Shown piece by piece: positions 1-7,037 of a DNA stretch of 52,202 nt. The position numbers and the translations under genes were made by a program. The first letter of the stretch is position 1, and each line of letters opens with the position of its first letter. The notes beneath the pieces are model-generated. The model had not been told where the DNA came from. It did no database searches and saw only the letters and a program-made list of their open reading frames with translations. The stretch is from NCBI GenBank assembly GCA_947631535.1, contig CANRLU010000005.1, positions 1 to 52,202 of the forward strand, read 5' to 3'. This DNA is from an uncultured Clostridia bacterium. GTDB lineage: Bacteria > Bacillota > Clostridia > Oscillospirales > Ruminococcaceae.

Positions 1-209
1 CATTGCCTGCTTTGCTATGCTTTTTTCTTCTTCATATATTTTTTCATTTTTCCTATTGACTTTTATTTGCAGGTTTCGAATGATTTGTGGTTACTTCATT
101 CTACCAGAAGTGCGGGAACATGTCTATTTTTTGCACGAATTTTCTTTTTGCGAAAAATAGTGTACCTTATCGAAAGTTCAGATGCTTTTAAAATGTGTAT
201 TCTACCCCT

Positions 210-539
210 TGACAAAAGCGGTCTGAAGACTGGACATCTGAGAGTATTAGTGAGTACAACTTCAAGATGCTGTCGCGGAAATATCAAGCTGAACAGCAAG
301 AACTGGCTGAGAAGATTGACAAACTTAGAGCCGAACTCGCGACTGAAAAGCAAACAACCGCCGACGCTGAAAAGTGGATTGCTTTAATCAAGCAATACTC
401 CGAGCCCACAGAACTGACTGCCGAAATGCTCAACACGCTCATTGAGAAAATAGTCGTACACGAAGCGGCAAAAGATTCCGATGATACCAGAACCCAAGAA
501 ATTGAAATATTTTACCGATTCGTAGGTAAAATTGATTAA
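210..539 (+). pseudogene. 3' remnant of a large serine recombinase (DUF4368-type C-terminus)
   Basis: The frame ending at 539 encodes a coiled-coil-rich segment (YQAEQQELAEKIDKL) followed by LNTLIEKIVVHEA and IEIFYRFVGKID. These resemble the extreme C-terminus of Tn4451/TnpX-like large serine recombinases with a DUF4368 domain. Those proteins are normally about 500 residues long; here only about 105 codons remain. The frame can be read upstream of the ATG at 267 (SEYNFK-M), but a TGA stop closes it near 207, and no resolvase catalytic domain is present in the window. The piece is therefore a truncated relic of an integrated element, not a working gene. The AT-rich sequence at 1-209 holds no recognisable gene. 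Confidence 0.6.
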
Positions 540-570
540 AACGCAAACGCGCGCCTTTAAGTTTGTTAAA

Positions 571-640
571 CGGGGGTCTCCCCATTTGCTGAGCAGGGCG
601 AGGCAAAGAAAGCTTTTCCCCGCCGACAGGCGGCAGACTT
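571..640 (+). repeat. truncated 3' end of the dispersed intergenic repeat (copy C)
   Basis: The segment beginning GGGGGTCTCCCCATTTG and running through GAGCAGGGCGAGGCAAAG matches the last ~40 bases of the repeat copies at 2329-2672 and 20268-20614. Only the right arm of the final hairpin is present, so this copy cannot fold as the full ones do. It continues into a CCGCC/GGCGG hairpin module (617-638) that is also found near 23214-23235. It lies between the recombinase remnant and the next promoter. Confidence 0.6.
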
Positions 641-689
641 TTTCGGAAAGGCTCCCCCGAAAATCCGTTCTCGCCACGCTCCCTTATCC

Positions 690-718
690 TTGACACCCTT
701 GCAGTTTTATGATATAAT
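690..718 (+). promoter_or_regulatory. consensus sigma-A promoter
   Basis: TTGACA at 690-695 and TATAAT at 713-718 are separated by exactly 17 bp, a perfect vegetative promoter. It lies about 35 bp upstream of the ATG at 753, so that ATG, not the in-frame TTG inside the -35 box, is the start of the next gene. Confidence 0.85.
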
Positions 719-752
719 TTCTTACATAAAATACCGTTTTTCGGAGGTGGAT

Positions 753-1571
753 ATGAAGAAGTCGGTTTTCAAACGCTTCGGCGAGGCGCTCGCCGTTATG
801 AGGACAAAAGCGGGCCTTATGCTCATCGGCATGTATTTCGCCGCTGCGGGAATAATGTTTATGCCGCTGCGCTCGCCCCTGCTCTGGGTGGTTTTTGTTC
901 TTCAGATATTTATTGTGTTCGTTATGTCGGCGGTGTTCGCGGGGTTTTGCGGCTCCTGCCTTAAGACCGTCCGCGGAGAAAAGCCCTGCGTCACGGACCT
1001 CTTCGCCGCCTTTAATGACGTCGAGACCCTTAAGCGCGTGATAGGCGGCTGCGCGTTTATGACGCTCATAATTATGCTCTGGAGCTATATTCCCTGCCTG
1101 ATCGTTATCTACGTTTCGGCGACGATAACGAATATCGTTATTGCGGTAACGGGAACGACCGAGCCTATAGCTGCTGTGGAAGCGGCGATATGCGTTGTGT
1201 TCGCCGTTGCGGCGATAGTCATTATGATGATAAAGGCGATCGAATTCGCCTTTACGCCCTACATACTCATCAGCCGGCCCGAGATAAGGGCAACGCAGGC
1301 GATAAAGGAGTCGAAACGCCTCACCAAGGGTCACAGGGGAAAGTTATTCGCCGCGGCTTTTCTGCCAATGGCCTGCTGGTATGTAGTATTTATCGCGGTG
1401 TCCGGTGTTATAGGGATGCCTCCGCCGCTGCTGAGACTGATCGCCATGACGGTGTACTCCGTTATAGCGCTCGCTTTCCTGCCGTTAATACAGGTGTTCT
1501 ACCAGCTCGTGGCCGCAGGGATCTATAACGATGCATATCAGGCCTCGCTTTCGGGGCAGGATAATATTTAA
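753..1571 (+). CDS. DUF975-like multi-pass membrane protein
   Basis: A 272-residue integral membrane protein. The ATG at 753 follows a good ribosome binding site (GGAGGTGG) and the consensus promoter. Hydrophobic stretches at roughly residues 20-37, 40-65, 95-125, 135-165, 200-225 and 230-255 suggest about six transmembrane segments. The stretch ATQAIKESKRLTKGHRGKLF before the fifth segment resembles the A-x-x-x-S-x-x-x-x-x-G-x-K-x-x-LF motif of the DUF975 family. That family is a widespread, uncharacterised group of Firmicutes membrane proteins. The next gene, a lipoprotein, starts 16 bp downstream, so the two are probably co-transcribed. The function is not known, and the family call rests on this motif and the membrane layout. 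Confidence 0.7.
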   Translation: MKKSVFKRFGEALAVMRTKAGLMLIGMYFAAAGIMFMPLRSPLLWVVFVLQIFIVFVMSAVFAGFCGSCLKTVRGEKPCVTDLFAAFNDVETLKRVIGGCAFMTLIIMLWSYIPCLIVIYVSATITNIVIAVTGTTEPIAAVEAAICVVFAVAAIVIMMIKAIEFAFTPYILISRPEIRATQAIKESKRLTKGHRGKLFAAAFLPMACWYVVFIAVSGVIGMPPPLLRLIAMTVYSVIALAFLPLIQVFYQLVAAGIYNDAYQASLSGQDNI

Positions 1572-1587
1572 AAAGGAGATATTGGAA

Positions 1588-2244
1588 ATGAAGAAGATCG
1601 TATTGATACTGACGGTGCTCGTTATGGCGCTGTCGGTGTGCGCATGCGCCGTTGAAGAAAACTCGGAGCCCTCCGGCGGGACGGAGACCAAGCAGGAGCA
1701 AAAGCTTGAGACCGAGCCCGTTCCCGTGGTCGAGCCGCCGATAGAGATATCGGAATTCGGCGAGCCCGAGGATTTGCCCGAGCCCTTTGAGGGCGAAGAG
1801 CCCGCCGAGTTCACCTCAGATGAGCTCGCGATAACCGTAGGAGACCGCTCGTTCAACGCTTCGTGGCTCTATTGGCACAACATCTACGACTGGCGTCAGG
1901 CGGGGATCACCTACGACCAGATCAAAGAGATGAACGGCGCTTATATGGACCTGCCTTTCACCGACGCGGCTATGGAGGCCTATAAAGCCAAGGTCTCGGA
2001 CTTCACGATGATAATGATGCTCAATGACGGCAGTCAGGTATTCACCCCGACGGTAACGGTCGGCGACGAGAGCTATGACTACGAATGGCTCGCCTCTCAC
2101 AACGCCACCGAGTATACCGAGGCCGGCATCGACGCGGACACCGTGAAGACCTATCTCGACGCGATAGAGGAGAACTTCTGGTATGCGCCGGAATACCGCT
2201 GGATAAGCGAGGTCTATAACAGGCTCGTAAACGGCTGGGAATGA
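1588..2244 (+). CDS. small lipoprotein with a duplicated domain
   Basis: A 218-residue predicted lipoprotein. The ATG at 1588 follows AAAAGGAGATATT. A hydrophobic signal peptide ends at a possible lipobox (VCAC), then an acidic, Glu/Pro-rich linker runs to about residue 75. Two related units follow, starting near residues 80 and 150. Each has the pattern TVGDxS(F/Y)xxxWLxxHN, then AGI and a downstream D-x-x-K, so the folded part looks like an internal duplication. I do not recognise the family. Co-transcription with the upstream membrane protein suggests a shared envelope role, but nothing shows a catalytic site. A strong hairpin terminator follows directly. Confidence 0.75.
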   Translation: MKKIVLILTVLVMALSVCACAVEENSEPSGGTETKQEQKLETEPVPVVEPPIEISEFGEPEDLPEPFEGEEPAEFTSDELAITVGDRSFNASWLYWHNIYDWRQAGITYDQIKEMNGAYMDLPFTDAAMEAYKAKVSDFTMIMMLNDGSQVFTPTVTVGDESYDYEWLASHNATEYTEAGIDADTVKTYLDAIEENFWYAPEYRWISEVYNRLVNGWE

Positions 2245-2260
2245 TTTAAGATCGCAAAGC

Positions 2261-2293
2261 GCCGCGCTCCGAGATCGGGGCGCGGCATTTTTG
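2261..2293 (+). terminator. rho-independent terminator
   Basis: GCCGCGCTCC (2261-2270) pairs with GGGGCGCGGC (2277-2286), with one G-T wobble, and is followed by ATTTTT. It ends the membrane protein-lipoprotein transcript just before repeat copy A. Confidence 0.8.
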
Positions 2294-2328
2294 TATGAGA
2301 TAACGTATCCGGATAGAGCTAAAAACTC

Positions 2329-2672
2329 AAAAGTTTTCGGTCAAGCCTTTTTCAAAAAGATAGGCGTTATTTCTATCCGCTCGCACTTCGCGGGCATATA
2401 TGGCTCCGCCCGCTCGTGCTTGCGGAGAAATAATCGCATATCTCGGCTGGCGGATTCAAGGCACAGGGCATTTGGGTCGAGAGCGAAGCGAACGACAGTT
2501 GCGCGTGACTATGTTACCTTTATATCACTATTCGACGCCGCATTGCAGAGCGCGAAATCTTTTTCAAACAAAGCGCAGGAAGGGAGACGTAAACAGTCCG
2601 GTGGACTGTTTACGTCTGGGGAACCCTCGCCGGGGGTTCCCCATTGCCGAGCCGGGCGAGGCAAACAAATAA
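2329..2672 (+). repeat. dispersed intergenic repeat, copy A (~344 bp, full length)
   Basis: This stretch is closely similar over its whole length to 20268-20614, starting at AAAAGTTTTCGGTCAAGCC and ending at GAGGCAAACAAAT. It contains a GCGGGC/GCCCGC stem (about 2392-2415), a perfect ~14-bp stem (GACGTAAACAGTCC with GGACTGTTTACGTC, near 2589-2619), and a GGGGAACCC/GGGTTCCCC stem (near 2620-2643). Open frames through it are not conserved between copies because of indels, so it is probably not coding. There are no transposase genes and no obvious target-site duplications. It could be a structured RNA, a non-autonomous mobile element, or a REP-like repeat. Confidence 0.85.
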
Positions 2673-2710
2673 TGTTTTTGCCCCGAGTGCTTCTTTTTTT
2701 GGATTTTCTA

Positions 2711-2739
2711 TTGACTTTTTTTGCCCGTTAAACTATAAT
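2711..2739 (+). promoter_or_regulatory. sigma-A promoter of secDF
   Basis: TTGACT at 2711-2716 and TATAAT at 2734-2739 with 17-bp spacing lie about 65 bp upstream of the secDF start codon. They sit just outside the 3' end of repeat copy A. Confidence 0.8.
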
Positions 2740-2805
2740 ATACGGGTGAATGTCAATTTTGTACCGAATAAATTGATAGGCAAAAACTTTTAAGGAGGAC
2801 TTTAA

Positions 2806-5181
2806 GTGCGACGCATTAAAAAACCCGTATTCTTTGTCGTGGTCGTGCTTATCGCCGTGTTTGCTGTTCTCACCTTTAACGGCGTGAGCACATATTACGG
2901 TGATATAAAGACGAGTCACATCAAGGGCGTCGATGATATCCGCTGGGGTATAGACATCTCGGGCGGCGTTGACGTTACCTTTGCACCGCCGGAGGGCGTT
3001 ACCGCCACCGAGGAGCAGATGGACGCCGCAAAGGCTGCCATAGAGGTAAGACTTGTGAACCTCGGCATCACCGACTACGAGCTTTATGTTGACTACTCTA
3101 ACTACGACATTATCGTGAGATTCCCCTGGCAGGCCGGAGAAGAGAACTTCGACCCCGAAGCTGCCGTCCGCGAGCTCGGCGAAATGGCCGAACTCACATT
3201 CCGCGAGGGCTATGAGACCGACGAGTACGGCGTGTGGACAGGCACCACCGCCGAGAACGTCATCGTTACCGGCGACCAGGTCGTTTCGGCTTACGTGGGC
3301 ATCTATGAGGAGGACGGTCAGCAGAAATTCTCCGTTTCCCTCGAATTCAACGACGAGGGCGCAAAGGCCTTCGGCGACGCTACCACCCGTCTTGCCGCCT
3401 CTCAGGGCGTCATCTCGATCTGGATGGACGACACCGTCATCTCTTACCCGACGGTAAACAGCGCCATCACCGACGGACATGCCCAGATAACCGGCAGCGG
3501 CAAAGGCTTCAGCTATGAAGAGGCCAAGGCTCTTGCCGATAAGATCTCGGCGGGCGCTCTGCCCTATAAGATGGTAACTTCCAACTTCTCCACCATTTCG
3601 CCTACCCTCGGCGCAGGTGCGAGGAACGCAATGGTCCTCGCCGGAGTTATCGCTTTCGTGGTCATCTGCATCTATATGATCGTTATCTACAGGCTCGCGG
3701 GCGTTGTGGCCTCGATAGCGCTGTTCGGCCAGGTAGTGGGCACCATAGCCTGCATCACCGGCTTCTTCGGTAACATCCCGAGCTTTACGCTCACCCTCCC
3801 CGGTATCGCCGGTATCATACTTGCCGTAGGTATGGGCGTTGACGCCAACGTCGTGACCTTTGAGCGCATCAAGGAAGAGCTCAGAAACGGCAAGGGACTT
3901 TACAGCGCGCTCGAGCAGGGCTATTCAAGAGCCTGGGCGGCTATCTTCGACGGAAACATCACCGTTGTGTTTGTCGCTGTTATCCTTATGGGCGCGTTCG
4001 GACCTCCGGACAGCCTCTTTGCCAAGCTTATGGGCTGGCTCTACTTCGCGTTCCCGACCACCATTGAGGGGACTATCTATTCCTTCGGCTACACCCTCCT
4101 CGTCGGCGTTATACTCAACTTCGTCTTCGGAGTGGGCGCCACAAGGCTTATGCTCGCTTCGCTTTCAAAGTTCAAGGCTTTCAGAGAGCCCAAGCTCTAC
4201 GGAGTCAGGGAGAACGCCAAGGAGCACAGCTTCAGCGTTTATAAGAAGCGCAGGCTGTTCTACACCGTTTCTTCCGCCGTTATCGTTCTTGCGATAGTTT
4301 GCAGCCTCATCTTCGGCCTCAATATGGCCATCGAGTTCAAGGGCGGCACGATAATCTCCTATTCCTACGACGGCGCCGTTGACGAAAACGCCATTGCCTC
4401 CGCCGCGCAGGAGATAACCGGCGAGCCCTGCAGCGCCTCCCTGGGAGAGAGCCTTGCCGACGGCGAAACCACCGTTTCGTTGAGCTTCCCGAGCTCTGAG
4501 GGCCTTACCGCCGACGCGCAGAGCGAGCTCACCGAGGCTCTTCGCGAGCGTTTTGCCGACGCCGGTCTCGAGCTCTACAGCTCGCAGGACGTTGACCCGT
4601 CCACCGGCTCCGGATTCTTCGGAAAGTGCATCGTAGCCGTAATCTTCTCCGCCGTTGTTATGATAATCTACATCGGTTTAAGATTCAGCGGGCGCCGCAA
4701 GAATATGAGCGCAAACGGCTTTGCGATGGGCTGCTGCTCGGTAGTGGCGCTTATCCACGATATGTTCTTTGTTTACGCCAGCTGCCTCATATTCAGGTTC
4801 GATATCGACTCCAACTTTATGGCGGTTCTGCTCACCATCCTCGGCTACTCCATCAACGCTACGATCATCATCTACGACCGTATCCGTGAGAACCGCAGGC
4901 TTTACGGCGACGAAAAGAGCTATGAAGAGCTTGCCGATATGAGTATCTCGCAGTCGTTCGGGCGCTCGGTGCACACCACCGTCACCACCGTTATCGCAAT
5001 GGCAACGGTCTGCGTAGTTGCAGTCATCGCGGGCGTGAGCTCGATACTCTCCTTCGCGCTGCCGCTCGTTATCGGTCTTCTCGCCGGCGTTTACAGCTCC
5101 AACTGCATAGCCCCGACCCTCTGGGCCGCCTGGCAGTATGCCTCTGAGCGCAGAAAGGCGAAGTCGGAAAAGGCAAAATAA
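2806..5181 (+). CDS. secDF: fused protein translocase subunit SecDF
   Basis: A 791-residue fusion of SecD and SecF. These are accessory subunits of the Sec translocon that use the proton motive force to help pull secreted proteins across the membrane. The start is GTG at 2806 with TAAGGAGG upstream. The SecD half (about 1-440) has an N-terminal membrane segment, the GIDISGG motif near residue 50, a large extracytoplasmic domain, and a six-helix bundle with GMGVDANVVTFERIKEE near residue 345. The SecF half (about 455-791) repeats this plan with IEFKGG near 508 and the conserved helix INATIIIYDRIRE near 683. In Bacillus and many clostridia SecD and SecF are also fused. The gene has its own promoter and terminator and appears monocistronic. 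Confidence 0.96.
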   Translation: MRRIKKPVFFVVVVLIAVFAVLTFNGVSTYYGDIKTSHIKGVDDIRWGIDISGGVDVTFAPPEGVTATEEQMDAAKAAIEVRLVNLGITDYELYVDYSNYDIIVRFPWQAGEENFDPEAAVRELGEMAELTFREGYETDEYGVWTGTTAENVIVTGDQVVSAYVGIYEEDGQQKFSVSLEFNDEGAKAFGDATTRLAASQGVISIWMDDTVISYPTVNSAITDGHAQITGSGKGFSYEEAKALADKISAGALPYKMVTSNFSTISPTLGAGARNAMVLAGVIAFVVICIYMIVIYRLAGVVASIALFGQVVGTIACITGFFGNIPSFTLTLPGIAGIILAVGMGVDANVVTFERIKEELRNGKGLYSALEQGYSRAWAAIFDGNITVVFVAVILMGAFGPPDSLFAKLMGWLYFAFPTTIEGTIYSFGYTLLVGVILNFVFGVGATRLMLASLSKFKAFREPKLYGVRENAKEHSFSVYKKRRLFYTVSSAVIVLAIVCSLIFGLNMAIEFKGGTIISYSYDGAVDENAIASAAQEITGEPCSASLGESLADGETTVSLSFPSSEGLTADAQSELTEALRERFADAGLELYSSQDVDPSTGSGFFGKCIVAVIFSAVVMIIYIGLRFSGRRKNMSANGFAMGCCSVVALIHDMFFVYASCLIFRFDIDSNFMAVLLTILGYSINATIIIYDRIRENRRLYGDEKSYEELADMSISQSFGRSVHTTVTTVIAMATVCVVAVIAGVSSILSFALPLVIGLLAGVYSSNCIAPTLWAAWQYASERRKAKSEKAK

Positions 5182-5192
5182 TTAAAAAAAGC

Positions 5193-5228
5193 CCGCCCTC
5201 CCGTTTTTAACGCGGAGGGCGGTTTTAT
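5193..5228 (+). terminator. rho-independent terminator of secDF
   Basis: CCGCCCTCC (5193-5201) pairs with GGAGGGCGG (5214-5222) and is followed by TTTTATAT. Confidence 0.85.
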
Positions 5229-5236
5229 ATGCATAC

Positions 5237-5275
5237 AAAAAGTCCGAGCTGCTTTCAGCGAAAACAGCTCGGGCT
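5237..5275 (-). terminator. rho-independent terminator of nrdR
   Basis: Read on the minus strand, AGCCCGAGCTG pairs with CAGCTCGGACT (one G-T pair) and is followed by a TTTT tract. It lies 30 bp beyond the nrdR stop and faces the secDF terminator. Confidence 0.8.
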
Positions 5276-5306
5276 TCTTATGGAAATGAGAGTGAAGATA
5301 TCTTAG

Positions 5307-5750
5307 TCAGTCGATGTCAAGCTCGCGGATTATTTTTATAAAGCTGTCAAGATCGTTGAAGTCTTTATAAACCGACGCGAAGCGGACATATGCAACAAGG
5401 TCTATATCCTTGAGGGCGGCGAGAACATCGTCGCCAAGCTCGGAGGTGGTAACCTCGGTGCGCATATCGTTGGCGAGCTTATTCTCGATGTTGTCTACTA
5501 TCTGCTCAACGGTATCGGGGCTTATGACCCGCTTTTTTGTGGCGCTCATGATTCCCGCGATGAGTTTTGAGCGGTCGAACGGCTCAAAGCTGCCGTTCTT
5601 TTTTATTACCATCAGTATAGGTTTTTCGACTACCTCGTAGGTGGTGAAGCGCTTGCCGCACTGGGGACATTCGCGGCGGCGGCGCTTTTTATCGTCACTT
5701 GTGCGCGAATCTATGACATTTGTCTTTGCGCCGCAGAACGGGCATCTCAC
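5307..5750 (-). CDS. nrdR: transcriptional repressor NrdR
   Basis: A 147-residue NrdR, the usual length. NrdR represses ribonucleotide reductase genes and senses ATP/dATP. The N-terminal zinc ribbon is intact (C3, C6, C28 and C31, in CPFC and CPQC, with an Arg/Lys-rich turn between them). An ATP-cone domain follows from about residue 47 to 137, starting VVEKPILMVIKKNGS. The start is GTG at 5750; a GGAG lies 9 bases upstream. No ribonucleotide reductase gene or paired NrdR box is visible nearby, so its targets are elsewhere. It has its own promoter and terminator and is monocistronic. Confidence 0.96.
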   Translation of the reverse strand: MRCPFCGAKTNVIDSRTSDDKKRRRRECPQCGKRFTTYEVVEKPILMVIKKNGSFEPFDRSKLIAGIMSATKKRVISPDTVEQIVDNIENKLANDMRTEVTTSELGDDVLAALKDIDLVAYVRFASVYKDFNDLDSFIKIIRELDID

Positions 5751-5823
5751 TGCGCGTCACTCCTTTTGCTTAAAGCGGGGACTTTGAAAGCCCATTAAGA
5801 CAGATTAAATATTGTCTACTCGC

Positions 5824-5852
5824 AGTATACCATATGTCGGGGAAAAAAGCAA
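5824..5852 (-). promoter_or_regulatory. promoter of nrdR
   Basis: On the minus strand, TTGCTT (5852-5847) and TATACT (5829-5824) are separated by 17 bp and lie about 75 bp upstream of the nrdR start codon. Confidence 0.7.
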
Positions 5853-5870
5853 GCATTTTTTGATAAAAAT

Positions 5871-6245
5871 TTAAAAAATCCTGAAAAATTCGGGAAGTTC
5901 TCTCACATATATCTGCCTTGCCTCTTCGCGAATCGATTCGCACTCCGCCGTAAACTCGTCGCAGCCCGCATAAAGCATAGGTTCGAGCCGCGAAATTGCG
6001 GCCGAAAGCTCGCCGAGGCGGTCGTCGTTCACAAAGCAGCCGAGAGCTCGGACGTATTCGCCGTCAAAGTATTCGCGCAGAGAGGTTATCTCTTTTTGGG
6101 CGTCGCCGCCTTCTTCATACGCGCCGAGGACCGCTTCTATGTGACCGTAAAGGCGGTCGTTTTTGCGGTCGATGGAGTAAAGCGCGAATATCCCCACCGC
6201 GATTATAAGCGCAGTTATCGTAAGGCACACGGCAAGTCTCTTCAT
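5871..6245 (-). CDS. DUF4363 family protein
   Basis: A 124-residue protein with one N-terminal membrane segment or signal anchor (KRLAVCLTITALIIAVGIFA) and an all-helical extracytoplasmic part. The ATG at 6245 overlaps the stop of the DUF421 gene by 4 bases (ATGA) and is preceded by AAAAGGAGGC; an upstream in-frame start is less likely. The spacing of aromatic and acidic residues and the ending ELPEFFRIF fit DUF4363, a clostridial family usually encoded directly after a DUF421 protein, as here. The function is unknown. The tight translational coupling suggests it forms a complex with its upstream neighbour or serves the same membrane process. Confidence 0.75.
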   Translation of the reverse strand: MKRLAVCLTITALIIAVGIFALYSIDRKNDRLYGHIEAVLGAYEEGGDAQKEITSLREYFDGEYVRALGCFVNDDRLGELSAAISRLEPMLYAGCDEFTAECESIREEARQIYVRELPEFFRIF

Positions 6246-6925
6246 TTTCTGCCTCCTTTTTGTTTTTCGATTATGTGCAGTTTCCCGTCGGCATCGACGG
6301 TGCATAAAAATACGTCGCCGGCTTCGAGGTGCTTTCGCTTCAGCGCCTTTATGACCTCTTCCTCGCGGATATCGAGGCGGGTCTCGGTTGGCTTTATAAA
6401 ATCGCCGTCGCTGATTATCGCCTGCGGAGGGTCGGAGGGAGCTTCGGGGCAGTTAAGAGTCTTCGGCGTGAGGGGGAGGTTTTCCGCCTTGAGATAGGCG
6501 CTTATCGCGCCAGTGGTCTCGACGACGGCATACTGCACCTCGCTTATATCGAAGATGCCCTGAGTTCGCAGCGACGACATAAGGTCGTCAACGGTGTAGC
6601 GCAGCGCCCGAAGCTCGCTTTGATTGATGACGCCGTTGGATATTACGATCTTGGGTCTACCCGATATTATATGCCTTATCCTGCGCGACTTAAGGCAGAT
6701 ATACGACACTATGACGTCGAGGCAGACGAGCGTGAGAATGGGTATCACGCCGGTAAAGAGCGGCACCGAAACGTCTTCTATCGAGAGTGTGGCGATGTTC
6801 GATATCAGAATGGTTATAACGAGCTCCGCCGGCGAGAGGTCGCCTATCTGCCGCTTGCCCATAAGCCTCACCGAAAAGATTACGAGGATATATATTATCA
6901 CTCCTCTGATAAAAACCGTGAGCAT
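6242..6925 (-). CDS. DUF421 (YetF-like) membrane protein
   Basis: A 227-residue YetF/DUF421 protein. Three N-terminal transmembrane helices (about residues 1-80) include the family motif RLMGKRQIGDLSPAELV. They are followed by a cytoplasmic domain with DDLMSSLRTQGIFDISEVQYAVVE split over its first and second halves, and a C-terminal tail rich in charged residues. AAGGAGG lies 8 bases before the ATG. In spore formers several DUF421 proteins are expressed in the forespore, and this gene is divergent from the germination operon. A sporulation role is possible but is inference only. It is translationally coupled to the DUF4363 gene. Confidence 0.85.
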   Translation of the reverse strand: MLTVFIRGVIIYILVIFSVRLMGKRQIGDLSPAELVITILISNIATLSIEDVSVPLFTGVIPILTLVCLDVIVSYICLKSRRIRHIISGRPKIVISNGVINQSELRALRYTVDDLMSSLRTQGIFDISEVQYAVVETTGAISAYLKAENLPLTPKTLNCPEAPSDPPQAIISDGDFIKPTETRLDIREEEVIKALKRKHLEAGDVFLCTVDADGKLHIIEKQKGGRK

Positions 6926-6978
6926 AGGCTCCGCCTCCTTTTAAATGTAGTCTGCCCGAAAACGCGGCCCGTGATTCA

Positions 6979-7007
6979 GTATATTTTCCGATTTCAGAGG
7001 AAAAATA
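6979..7007 (+). promoter_or_regulatory. candidate forespore (sigma-G/F-type) promoter of the ger operon
   Basis: GTATA at 6979-6983 and AGGAAAAATA at 6998-7007 are 14 bp apart. This fits a forespore-type -35 (GYATA) and nearly fits the -10 GGNNANANTW. It lies 30 bp before the gerA start. No vegetative promoter is visible here. The match is short, so this is tentative. Confidence 0.35.
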
Positions 7008-7037
7008 CCTGCGAAATATTTTTTCTGGGAGACGTAT

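Noticed and set aside
67-387. 106-codon open frame at the left end
   Set aside because: It runs across the recombinase remnant in a different frame and has no recognisable protein features.
2291-2731. Open frames through repeat copy A (and 20339-20530 in copy B), some starting MAPPAR, as genes
   Set aside because: The frames are not conserved between the two copies: indels shift the shared peptide pieces into different frames, and there is no ribosome site. Structure, not coding, is conserved.
5985-5996. GGTTCGAGCC, which looks like a tRNA T-arm
   Set aside because: It lies inside the DUF4363 coding sequence and has no matching acceptor or anticodon arms.
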